This document shows positions 55,326 to 63,188 of a stretch of 64,000 nucleotides of DNA, piece by piece. A program made the translations under genes and the position numbers. Every line of letters begins with the position of its first letter. Within the stretch, counting starts at the first letter, position 1. The stretch spans positions 1,426,001 to 1,490,000 of the forward strand of contig CBDBJQ010000006.1 in NCBI GenBank assembly GCA_965206405.1, read 5' to 3'. Below the pieces are notes generated by a model. The model had not been told where the DNA came from. It did no database searches and saw only the letters and a program-made list of their open reading frames with translations. This DNA is from CBDBJQ01 sp965206405 (GTDB lineage Bacteria > Pseudomonadota > Alphaproteobacteria > UBA8366).

Positions 55326-56420
55326 CCGGCCAGATTCTCTCCGTGCGGATTCCAGACCCTCAACCCGCGCGACCAAGTGCCGAAGTTCGGTAGCGAACTC
55401 GCCGATACGGGAAAGCATCGCCAGTTCTCTCATCTTGCGAGCCTTAGGCGCCGCCGGCGTTCCGTAATACACCGCCCGGCCCTCGAGATTGCCGATGACG
55501 CCGGACTGCGCCGCCACCACCACGTCGTCCCCGATCGTGGCATGGTCGACAACACCGACCTGTCCTGCGAGCACGACCCTGTCGCCGATCACCGCACTGC
55601 CTGCGATGCCAACTTGGCCGCACAGCATGCAGTTTTCGCCGACAGAAACGTTGTGGCCGATCATCACCTGGTTATCGATTTTCGTGCCCCGTCCGATCCG
55701 CGTTCCACTGATCGTTCCGCGGTCGATCGATGTATTGGCGCCGATCTCGCAATCCTCGCCAACAATGACGGTGCCGATTGAATTGATCCGCAGGATGGTC
55801 ACATTAACCGCCTCGACCTGCCCCGTGCGTTTCGCCGATTCCACACTGCCCGGCTCCGGCGTCACGAAACTGAAGCCGTCCGCCCCGATGCTGGCGTTGT
55901 GATGAACGATGCTCCGGTCGCCAATGATCACCCGTTCACCGATACGCGCCCCCGGATGCAGCAGACAATCGCTTCCGATCTCCGCGCCGGCCCCGACCGT
56001 CACCTGTGGCATCACCGTGGCATCGTCGCCGATTTTGGCGTCCGGGCCGATATAGGCGAGCGGCCCGATTGAAACATTCTTGCCGACAACGGCACCGGGC
56101 ATCACCACGGCCAATTCGTGGACACCTTCGGTGCGGTACTCCGGTTTCTTGAACAGGTCGGTGATCCCCGCCATCGCAAGACGTGGCCGCCCCACCTCTA
56201 TCCAGCCGGCAACGGCACCCTCGGGCGGCGTGCATCCAGCTGCCACCACCGCGGCCCGGGCCTTCGAGGCAGACAGCAGCGGGAGCAGTTTCGGAGCCAT
56301 GGCCAGCGCCAGGCTTTTCGAGGTTGTCGCCTCCGCCGGATGAGAGACCTCGGCGATCTCCAGATCACCATCGCCGTGCAGGACGCCTTCAAGAGCGCCG
56401 GCAACATCGCAAAGCCTCAT
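55314..56420 (-). CDS. lpxD: UDP-3-O-acylglucosamine N-acyltransferase homologue (LpxD family)
   Basis: Third step of lipid A synthesis in the family: transfer of an R-3-hydroxyacyl chain to UDP-3-O-acyl-glucosamine. 368 residues: an N-terminal uridine-binding domain, then hexapeptide repeats (left-handed beta helix, residues about 105-320), with the catalytic His256 in QVMIGHNVSV, then a C-terminal helix. ATG 56420 with GGGAG is preferred; ATG 56447 is possible. It carries an insertion near residues 186-215 compared with E. coli. The site is unusual because lpxD normally follows bamA; it may be a second copy or another N-acyltransferase. Confidence 0.82.
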   Translation of the reverse strand: MRLCDVAGALEGVLHGDGDLEIAEVSHPAEATTSKSLALAMAPKLLPLLSASKARAAVVAAGCTPPEGAVAGWIEVGRPRLAMAGITDLFKKPEYRTEGVHELAVVMPGAVVGKNVSIGPLAYIGPDAKIGDDATVMPQVTVGAGAEIGSDCLLHPGARIGERVIIGDRSIVHHNASIGADGFSFVTPEPGSVESAKRTGQVEAVNVTILRINSIGTVIVGEDCEIGANTSIDRGTISGTRIGRGTKIDNQVMIGHNVSVGENCMLCGQVGIAGSAVIGDRVVLAGQVGVVDHATIGDDVVVAAQSGVIGNLEGRAVYYGTPAAPKARKMRELAMLSRIGEFATELRHLVARVEGLESARRESGRKKT

Positions 56421-56449
56421 TTGGACTCTCCCGGCAGCCACACCCATCC

Positions 56450-57214
56450 CTACAGATACACAGTGCCACCGTCGACCATGATGGTTTGGCCCGTAACAAA
56501 CCGGCTGGAGTCACCCGCCAGGTACAGAATGGTACCGGCGAGGTCCTCTGTCTCCAGATTGCCCTTCAGGGTTTGGCCATCGCTGATGACGGCCGCCGCC
56601 CGGTCGAGCTTGTCGCCGAAAAATTCGGACGTTCCTTCAGTCATGACCGCGGTCGGCGCGACCGCGTTGACACGGATCCGGTCCGTGCCCAGCTCCCGGG
56701 CGAGACTCCGGGTTATCCCGATCACCGCTGCCTTCGAGACCGCATAGTGCAACGCGTAGGGAAGGCCGTAGACGGCGGCGAGCGACGAGATGTTGATGAT
56801 GCTGCCGCCACCCGTCTTGCGCATGGCGCCAACTACCGCCTTGCAGCAGTTCCAGACGCCGTTGACGTTGATCGCCATGCAGTGGTTCCAGTCATCCTCC
56901 GGAATGGTCTCAAAACGACCGCCCTTCAGCCCACCATAAAGCGCAGCGTTGTTGACCAGCACGTCGATACGGCTGAAGGCATCCTCGGCCGCCTTTGCCG
57001 CCGCTTCGCAGGACACGGCATCGCCGACATCGAGCGACACCGACAGCCCCTCGCCGCCGGCGTCCTGCATGGATTTGAGAGTCTCGTCGCAATCGCGAAT
57101 GTCGCCGACGACGACCCGGCATCCTGCTGCGGCCAGCTGGATCGCATATTCCCGACCCAGTCCCCGGGCCGCTCCGGTGACAATCGCCACCTTGCCTTCG
57201 AGGCCATCAGCCAT
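56450..57214 (-). CDS. Short-chain dehydrogenase/reductase
   Basis: NAD(P)-dependent oxidoreductase of the classical SDR family, 254 residues. Cofactor motif TGAARGLG at 13-20, NNAALYG, catalytic Ser143 or Ser144, Tyr157 and Lys161 (YAVSK), and the ending GQTIMVDGG. Asp after the second strand (VVVGDIRD) suggests NAD preference. ATG 57214 has GAGGGG upstream; the longer frame to 57370 crosses tRNA-His and is rejected. The substrate is unknown. It lies 29 bp ahead of the lpxD homologue in the same direction. Confidence 0.88.
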   Translation of the reverse strand: MADGLEGKVAIVTGAARGLGREYAIQLAAAGCRVVVGDIRDCDETLKSMQDAGGEGLSVSLDVGDAVSCEAAAKAAEDAFSRIDVLVNNAALYGGLKGGRFETIPEDDWNHCMAINVNGVWNCCKAVVGAMRKTGGGSIINISSLAAVYGLPYALHYAVSKAAVIGITRSLARELGTDRIRVNAVAPTAVMTEGTSEFFGDKLDRAAAVISDGQTLKGNLETEDLAGTILYLAGDSSRFVTGQTIMVDGGTVYL

Positions 57215-57276
57215 CTTCGGCGTCCCCTCATCCTCGGTGTTCGAAAAAACTGTAACCCCTGCCCAGAAACCGGTGT

Positions 57277-57302
57277 GCCAGAGGCCCGTGCCAGAGGCCC
57301 GT
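57277..57302. repeat. 13-bp tandem duplication between tRNA-His and the SDR gene
   Basis: Two perfect copies of TGCCAGAGGCCCG in tandem. They lie just past the tRNA-His 3' end and before the SDR start; no function can be assigned. Confidence 0.8.
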
Positions 57303-57327
57303 GCATCCGGGCGGCACAGGAAGTGAG

Positions 57328-57405
57328 TGGGGTGGCAGATGGGAATTGAACCCACGACCCCCAGATCCACAATCTGGTGCTCTAACCGACTGAGCTACTG
57401 CCACC
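57328..57405 (-). tRNA. tRNA-His (anticodon GTG)
   Basis: Minus-strand cloverleaf with the extra 5' G (G-1) paired to C73, typical of tRNA-His: acceptor GTGGCAG/CTGCCAC, anticodon loop TTGTGGA (GTG), T-arm GGGTTCAATTCCC, encoded CCA at 57328-57330. Confidence 0.97.
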
Positions 57406-57655
57406 GCAGAAAGCATCCTGTCTTTAGTCTTGCCCTGTTGTTCCGTCAAGGAGTTCAGCCTGTGAAGTGCCCCGGGAATACCCCGGAATCTCTTTAGAAT
57501 CGATTGCGGATCGAGCTGTAAATTGAGGCGCGAACGCCCGTATTCCCCAGATATATTCCCTGGGAATTCTTGACGGAAACGAGTTCGGGGACGATCTTGC
57601 CGCCAGCCGAAAACATAGGGCCAAGAATATTTAAGGCCGGAACACAGGGGTTTTC
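57406..57655. other. Gap between tRNA-His and the aminotransferase gene
   Basis: 250 bp between divergent genes. A TTGACG occurs near 57570 on the plus strand, but no good -10 is at the right distance. No gene or terminator is supported. Confidence 0.4.
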
Positions 57656-58822
57656 ATGCACATCGTCGACAATATGGGCCGCCTCGGTACAGAGACTGCT
57701 TTCGAGGTTCTCGCCCGCGCAGCCGAACTCGAGCGCGAGGGCCGTAACATTATCAACTTGGGAATCGGTCAACCCGATTTCCGAACCCCCAACCATATCG
57801 TCGAGGCCGCCGTCAAGGCGCTACGGGACGGCCATCACGGCTACACCCCGGCCAACGGCATCCTGCCCCTGCGCGAAGCTGTCACCGCCGATCTGCACCG
57901 GCGTCACGGCGTTGCGGTCAACCCCGAGAACATCGTGGTGGTACCCGGAGGCAAAGTGACGATGTTCTTCGCCATCCTGACGTTCGGGGAGCCGGGCGCC
58001 GAAATCATGTATCCCGACCCCGGTTTTCCGATCTACAAGTCGATGATCGACTATACCGGTGCCAAGGCGGTGCCGATCCGCCTGCGCGAAGAGAACGGCT
58101 TTGCATTCAGCGCCGAAGAAATGCTCGCCGACATTACAGAAAACACCCGCCTCATCATCATCAACAGCCCGGCCAATCCGACCGGTGGCGTGACGCCGAA
58201 AGAAGAGATCGACAAGCTCGTCGAGGGGCTCGAGCGCTACCCCGACGCCGTTCTCCTGTCGGACGAGATCTACAGCCAGATGCTCTACAACGGAAAGCAA
58301 CACACCAGCCTGCTGCAGTACGAATCGATGCGGCAGCGCACCATCATGCTCGACGGCTGGTCCAAGACTTACGCCATGACCGGATGGCGGCTCGGCTTTG
58401 CCGTGTGGCCGGACCGCCTCGCCCCGCTGGCAACCCGCCTAGCGATCAACTGCCACTCCTGTGTCAATGCCGCCACCCAGTATGCCGGAATCGCGGCTCT
58501 CGAAGGCTCCCAGGACGAGGCCCGCGACATGGTCGCTACCTTCGATGAGCGCCGGAAAGCGATTGTGCCGGCCCTCAACCAGCTGCCGGGCGTCACCTGC
58601 GTCGACCCGGACGGCGCTTTCTATACCTTTGCCAACATCACTGGCACCGGGATGCCCACCCATAAATTCCAGGACAAGCTCCTGAACGAGGCTGGCGTGG
58701 CGGCCGTCGCGGGCACGAGTTTTGGGGATTTTGGCGAGGGCTACATCCGGTTTTCCTACGCCAACAGCATCGAAAACATCACCGAGGCCATCGCGCGGAT
58801 TGCCCGCCTCCTGAACGACTGA
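57656..58822 (+). CDS. Class I/II pyridoxal phosphate-dependent aminotransferase
   Basis: Fold-type I aminotransferase of 388 residues, related to aspartate and aromatic aminotransferases. PLP-binding residues: Lys237 in DGWSKTYAMTGWRLGF, the NSPANPTGG motif (Asn/Pro), the Asp-Tyr pair in LSDEIYSQM, and FRFSY-type end with the substrate-binding Arg (YIRFSYANS). Substrate cannot be fixed from sequence; the insertion of two IS elements 54 bp downstream leaves the gene intact. Confidence 0.9.
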   Translation: MHIVDNMGRLGTETAFEVLARAAELEREGRNIINLGIGQPDFRTPNHIVEAAVKALRDGHHGYTPANGILPLREAVTADLHRRHGVAVNPENIVVVPGGKVTMFFAILTFGEPGAEIMYPDPGFPIYKSMIDYTGAKAVPIRLREENGFAFSAEEMLADITENTRLIIINSPANPTGGVTPKEEIDKLVEGLERYPDAVLLSDEIYSQMLYNGKQHTSLLQYESMRQRTIMLDGWSKTYAMTGWRLGFAVWPDRLAPLATRLAINCHSCVNAATQYAGIAALEGSQDEARDMVATFDERRKAIVPALNQLPGVTCVDPDGAFYTFANITGTGMPTHKFQDKLLNEAGVAAVAGTSFGDFGEGYIRFSYANSIENITEAIARIARLLND

Positions 58823-58876
58823 GAACGCGCTTTGGGCTGCATCTCCCGTCCATCTCGTCGCGCACCGCCTATATAA

Positions 58877-59856
58877 TAGACCTGATTCACAATAACATCA
58901 GGTAGTTGAGAACGGATGTATCCTTACCGAATTTGGTCAGGCTGTTTTCAAATTCATGTTTGCCAGCGCCCCGACGTTCTTGGCAATCATGTTTTCCTGC
59001 CGGTTGCCGCGGTGAGTTTCGGCAAATATTCCGAACTTTTTCATGCGGCAAATACCGTGCTCCACGCCGATACGCAGCTTTGCGTGCCAAGTGTTGTAAG
59101 TTTTCTGTTCGTCCGTAAGGGGGTGGTTCTTTGAGGCTTTGAGCGGGATTTCAAGCGATGTTCCCAGATAACCGAGATCACCAGGTACAAGCACACCCGG
59201 TGGCTTATCCACGCGCGCCTCGTCGTAGATACGCTTGTCATGTGCGCGCCCGGGTTGCGCCGGACCGACCGCCAGAACCCGTTTTTTGTCATCGGTGATG
59301 ATCTGATGTGAGGCCGTGTGGTGCTTTTTCTTGCCGGAATACTTCGCCTTGCGATGCGAGAGCTTTTTCGGGCGTTGAACCGGACGCTCCGTGCCATCAA
59401 TCATCAGGTAAAGCAGGTCATCCCTCTCTGACGCCGACAGCCTGATCTTGCGCTCCGGCATCCGGAAATGTCCTGCCATCAATTCTGTCATGGCAGCAAT
59501 CCGACGGCAAACCGTAGGGGACGAGACATCGAACAGAAGACCCATAAAGGCCTGACTGGTATAGGTGCGATAATACATCAAGCAGAGCAGCAATTGCTCG
59601 GCAAATTCCAAACGGTAGTTCATCCCGCCACCGATCGCGCGTTGTCTGTCTTCACGTGAAAGCCGGTGGTGCTCACGTTCAAGCCAGATCGGATGAAGAA
59701 CAACAACCAATGCCTCGAAATCCTGAAGACGGATGCCTGAAAGGCGGAAAAACAAATCAGCGCGCCCCCGCAAAACCTTCAAAACCCTCATAGACAACCC
59801 CTCACTCTCCATTGAGCCATAAACATCGCTGAAAACCGGCTATTGCGCAACAGGTT
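58877..59856. mobile_element. IS5-family insertion sequence, copy 1
   Basis: 980-bp element with imperfect terminal inverted repeats (left end ACCTGATTCACAATAAC, right end complement ACCTGTTGCGCAATAGC). With the ends drawn here it is flanked by TAA on both sides, matching the 3-bp TNA duplications of the IS1031 group; a 2-bp TA duplication would also fit. It differs from copy 2 at eight positions by my count (about 99 percent identity). Confidence 0.88.
58937..59812 (-). CDS. IS5-family transposase (DDE_Tnp_4), copy 1
   Basis: 291-residue transposase with an N-terminal helix-turn-helix (residues about 60-115, ending FDVSSPTVCRRIAAM) and a DDE nuclease domain: Asp139 (LMIDGTERP), Asp212 (GDLGYLG) and Glu251 (GVEHGICRMK). 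The frame is intact and full length. Residue 210 is Pro here and Leu in copy 2, two residues before the catalytic Asp, so the two may differ in activity. Confidence 0.93.
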   Translation of the reverse strand: MESEGLSMRVLKVLRGRADLFFRLSGIRLQDFEALVVVLHPIWLEREHHRLSREDRQRAIGGGMNYRLEFAEQLLLCLMYYRTYTSQAFMGLLFDVSSPTVCRRIAAMTELMAGHFRMPERKIRLSASERDDLLYLMIDGTERPVQRPKKLSHRKAKYSGKKKHHTASHQIITDDKKRVLAVGPAQPGRAHDKRIYDEARVDKPPGVLVPGDLGYLGTSLEIPLKASKNHPLTDEQKTYNTWHAKLRIGVEHGICRMKKFGIFAETHRGNRQENMIAKNVGALANMNLKTA

Positions 59857-59862
59857 TAATAA

Positions 59863-60842
59863 TAGACTTGATTCACAATAACATCAGGTAGTTGAGAACG
59901 GATGTATCCTTACCGAATTTGGTTAGGCTGTTTTCAAATTCATGTTTGCCAGCGCCCCGACGTTCTTGGCAATCATGTTTTCCTGCCGGTTGCCGCGGTG
60001 AGTTTCGGCAAATATTCCGAACTTTTTCATGCGGCAAATACCGTGCTCCACGCCGATACGCAGCTTTGCGTGCCAAGTGTTGTAAGTTTTCTGTTCGTCC
60101 GTAAGGGGGTGGTTCTTTGAGGCTTTGAGCGGGATTTCAAGCGATGTTCCCAGATAACCGAGATCACCAAGTACAAGCACACCCGGTGGCTTATCCACGC
60201 GCGCCTCGTCGTAGATACGCTTGTCATGTGCGCGCCCGGGTTGCGCCGGACCGACCGCCAGAACCCGTTTTTTGTCATCGGTGATGATCTGATGTGAGGC
60301 CGTGTGATGCTTTTTCTTGCCGGAATACTTCGCCTTGCGATGCGAGAGCTTTTTCGGGCGTTGAACCGGACGCTCCGTGCCATCAATCATCAGGTAAAGC
60401 AGGTCATCCCTCTCTGACGCCGACAGCCTGATCTTGCGCTCCGGCATCCGGAAATGTCCTGCCATCAATTCTGTCATGGCAGCAATCCGACGGCAAACCG
60501 TAGGGGACGAGACATCGAACAGAAGACCCATAAAGGCCTGACTGGTATAGGTGCGATAATACATCAAGCAGAGCAGCAATTGCTCGGCAAATTCCAAACG
60601 GTAGTTCATCCCGCCACCGATCGCGCGTTGTCGGTCTTCACGTGAAAGCCGGTGGTGCTCACGTTCAAGCCAGATCGGATGAAGAACAACAACCAATGCC
60701 TCGAAATCCTGAAGACGGATACCTGAAAGGCGGAAAAACAAATCAGCGCGCCCCCGCAAAACCTTCAAAACCCTCATAGACAAGCCCTCACTCTCCATTG
60801 AGCCATAAACATCGCTGAAAATCGGCTATTGCGCAACAGGTT
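59863..60842. mobile_element. IS5-family insertion sequence, copy 2
   Basis: Second 980-bp copy in the same orientation, six bases (TAATAA) after copy 1. With TAA duplications at each end, the empty site would have been TATATAATAATCACTGG. The left terminal repeat has ACTTG instead of ACCTG. Confidence 0.88.
59923..60798 (-). CDS. IS5-family transposase (DDE_Tnp_4), copy 2
   Basis: Same 291-residue transposase as the neighbouring copy, intact, with Asp139, Asp212 and Glu251. The only amino acid difference I can see is Leu210 in place of Pro210 (VLVLGDLG). The other base differences are silent or outside the gene. Confidence 0.93.
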   Translation of the reverse strand: MESEGLSMRVLKVLRGRADLFFRLSGIRLQDFEALVVVLHPIWLEREHHRLSREDRQRAIGGGMNYRLEFAEQLLLCLMYYRTYTSQAFMGLLFDVSSPTVCRRIAAMTELMAGHFRMPERKIRLSASERDDLLYLMIDGTERPVQRPKKLSHRKAKYSGKKKHHTASHQIITDDKKRVLAVGPAQPGRAHDKRIYDEARVDKPPGVLVLGDLGYLGTSLEIPLKASKNHPLTDEQKTYNTWHAKLRIGVEHGICRMKKFGIFAETHRGNRQENMIAKNVGALANMNLKTA

Positions 60843-61149
60843 TAATCACTGGTGATCAAAAACACGCCTTTCCGCCAAGAAGCTGCTTTCCTGCCGGATC
60901 CGGGGTCTCGCCTTCCGGCTACAATACCGCCCTTAGCACAGAATTGTGCGTTTTAGGTTCCTGCAGGCGGCGAGTTTCCGGCTGCGGGTTGGCTGGATTC
61001 CGGTGGATTTTGGCAAGGGCAAGGACGAGGAGGCATTCTGAGTTTGCGATTGGCGGACAGCACACTCCGTCCTTGCGAAATGCGGCAGCTCCAGCAATAA
61101 TCCCGGGTTGTTGCACGAGGCCGAAAATAACAGAATCCGGACGCAATCG
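60843..61149. other. glnB upstream region
   Basis: 307 bp between the second IS and glnB. A small hairpin GCACA/TGTGC followed by GTTTT lies at 60936-60954. I looked for a sigma-54 promoter (GG-N10-GC) and saw no acceptable match; no clear sigma-70 pair either. A minus-strand frame (60919-61275) overlaps glnB and is considered a shadow. Confidence 0.4.
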
Positions 61150-61488
61150 ATGAAAAAAATCGAAGCGATTATCAAACCTTTCAAGCTCGATGAAGTGAAA
61201 GAGGCTCTCCAGGCTATTGGGGTTGAAGGCATGACTGTCATCGAGGCTCGGGGCTATGGCCGCCAGAAGGGCCATACCGAGCTCTATCGTGGAGCCGAGT
61301 ACGCCGTCGACTTTCTGCCCAAGGTCAAGCTCGAGGTGATCCTCGAGGACTCCGATCTCGACCGCGCCGTCGAGGCTATCGAACAGGCAGCCCGCACCGG
61401 ACGCATCGGCGACGGCAAGATTTTTATTACCGCCATCGACACGGTGGTACGGATCCGGACAGGGGAACGCGGCTCCGAAGCACTCTGA
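61150..61488 (+). CDS. glnB: Nitrogen regulatory protein P-II
   Basis: Trimeric signal protein that senses 2-oxoglutarate and ATP/ADP and controls glutamine synthetase adenylylation and NtrB. 112 residues; the T-loop with the uridylylation site Tyr51 (GHTELYRGAEY) and the C-terminal signature GKIFITAIDTVVRIRTGE are intact. ATG 61150 fits the family. It is 39 bp ahead of glnA, the usual alphaproteobacterial pair. Confidence 0.96.
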   Translation: MKKIEAIIKPFKLDEVKEALQAIGVEGMTVIEARGYGRQKGHTELYRGAEYAVDFLPKVKLEVILEDSDLDRAVEAIEQAARTGRIGDGKIFITAIDTVVRIRTGERGSEAL

Positions 61489-61527
61489 GCGGACCGGAAA
61501 TAACGGACAAATACAAGGAATAATGCC

Positions 61528-62940
61528 ATGGCAGATGACACCCAGCAGGTTCTAGATCTCATCAAGGAACACGACATCCAGTACGTGGATTTCCGGTTTA
61601 CCGACCCGAGGGGCAAATGGCAGCACACCGCCCAGCATGTCAGCACTGTCGATGAAACCCTCCTCACCGAGGGAATCATGTTCGACGGTTCATCGATTTC
61701 CGGCTGGCAGTCGATCCATGAATCAGACATGTCGCTGCTTCCCGACCTGTCGACAGCCGTCATGGACCCGTTCACGGCGCAGCCGCAGCTAATTCTCTTC
61801 TGCGACGTCATCGAACCGTCGACGGGTCGACCCTATGGACGCGACCCGCGCTCGGTGGCCAGGCTTGCCGAGGCCTATCTCAAGGCCAGCGGCATTGGCG
61901 ACACTGCCTATTTCGGACCGGAAGCCGAGTTCTTCGTGTTCGACGACGTGCGTTTCGACGTCAGCATGAACCAAACCTTCTACGCCCTGAATGCCGACGA
62001 AGGCGCCTACAACTCCGGTTCTGTCTTTGAGGAAGGAAACCCCGGACACCGCCCTGCGGTCAAGGGAGGCTACTTCCCCGTGCCGCCGGTTGATTCGGGA
62101 ACCGATCTGCGGGCCGAGATGGTTACCACCATGAGCCGCATGGGTCTCGCGATGGAAAAGCATCATCACGAGGTTGCGCCCTCGCAGCATGAGCTCGGTC
62201 TCCAGTTCGATACCCTGCTGCGCTGCGCCGACAACATGCAGATCTACAAATACGTGGTTCACATGGTGGCCAACGAGTACGGAAAGACCGCCACCTTCAT
62301 GCCCAAGCCTGTCGTCGGCGACAACGGATCAGGTATGCACATCCACCAGTCGATCTGGAAAGAAGGCCAGAGCGCTTTTTCCGGTACCCAGTACGCCGAC
62401 CTGTCGGAAACCGCGTTGCACTATATTGGCGGCATCATCAAGCACGCCAACGCTCTCAACGCCTTCTCAAACCCCACCACTAACAGCTACAAGCGCCTGG
62501 TTCCGGGCTTCGAGGCGCCGGTCCTGCTCGCCTATTCCGCGCGCAACCGCTCCGCGTCCTGCCGTATTCCCTACACGGCGAGCGCTGCCGCCAAGCGTGT
62601 TGAGGTGCGGTTCCCCGATCCCGCGGCGAATCCCTACCTCACCTTCTCAGCGATGCTGATGGCTGGGCTTGACGGCATCGAGAACAAGATCCATCCCGGC
62701 GACCCGATGGATAAGGATCTTTACGACCTGCCGCCGGAAGAGCTTGAAGGTGTTCCCACCGTCTGCGGATCCCTACGCGAAGCTCTTGCAGCCCTCGACG
62801 CCGACCGCGATTTCCTCAAGAAGGGCGGCGTGATGACCGACGATATGATCGACGGTTACATCAAGCTCAAGATGGAGGAGACCGTGCGCTTCGAGATATC
62901 GCCGCATCCAGTCGAGTTTTCGATGTACTACAGCGTCTGA
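61528..62940 (+). CDS. glnA: Glutamine synthetase type I
   Basis: Makes glutamine from glutamate, ammonia and ATP as a dodecamer. 470 residues. Motifs: FDGSSISGWQSIHESDM at the N terminus, the catalytic KPVVGDNGSGMHIHQSIW, and the adenylylation site Tyr399 in DLYDLPPEE, so it is likely controlled by GlnE and PII. AAGGA lies about 9 bases before ATG 61528. A strong terminator follows at 62977. Confidence 0.97.
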   Translation: MADDTQQVLDLIKEHDIQYVDFRFTDPRGKWQHTAQHVSTVDETLLTEGIMFDGSSISGWQSIHESDMSLLPDLSTAVMDPFTAQPQLILFCDVIEPSTGRPYGRDPRSVARLAEAYLKASGIGDTAYFGPEAEFFVFDDVRFDVSMNQTFYALNADEGAYNSGSVFEEGNPGHRPAVKGGYFPVPPVDSGTDLRAEMVTTMSRMGLAMEKHHHEVAPSQHELGLQFDTLLRCADNMQIYKYVVHMVANEYGKTATFMPKPVVGDNGSGMHIHQSIWKEGQSAFSGTQYADLSETALHYIGGIIKHANALNAFSNPTTNSYKRLVPGFEAPVLLAYSARNRSASCRIPYTASAAAKRVEVRFPDPAANPYLTFSAMLMAGLDGIENKIHPGDPMDKDLYDLPPEELEGVPTVCGSLREALAALDADRDFLKKGGVMTDDMIDGYIKLKMEETVRFEISPHPVEFSMYYSV

Positions 62941-62976
62941 GCACGCATGCCGCAGTCCGCGGCAACCAAAGACACG

Positions 62977-63006
62977 ACAGGGCGGCCCTCCGGGGCCGCC
63001 CTGTTT
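62977..63006 (+). terminator. Terminator of glnBA
   Basis: ACAGGGCGGCC (62977-62987) and GGCCGCCCTGT (62994-63004) form a perfect 11-bp stem with a 6-base loop, followed by TT, G and more T. It lies 37 bp after the glnA stop. The rest of 63007-63188 shows only the parE leader, with an AT-rich TATATT stretch near 63093. Confidence 0.8.
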
Positions 63007-63188
63007 GCTTCCCGGCCTCGGTCAGAACGGTCTGGCCGCCCGGAAATACCCTCGAAATACCCGGAAATACCCCGGCATAACGTTGCAAAACACTATATTT
63101 TGTGGCATCTGGGGCTGGTGCTACTATCTCTGCACGGAATCGGCTTACAATGCCGGCCGATGATGCACCCAACGGGGACACGCCCAGC

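Noticed and set aside
57215..57370. Longer start for the SDR protein
   Set aside because: The added codons cross tRNA-His; ATG 57214 has a good ribosome binding site and the family start.
58877..60842. Composite transposon bounded by the two IS copies
   Set aside because: Only six bases lie between them, so there is no cargo.
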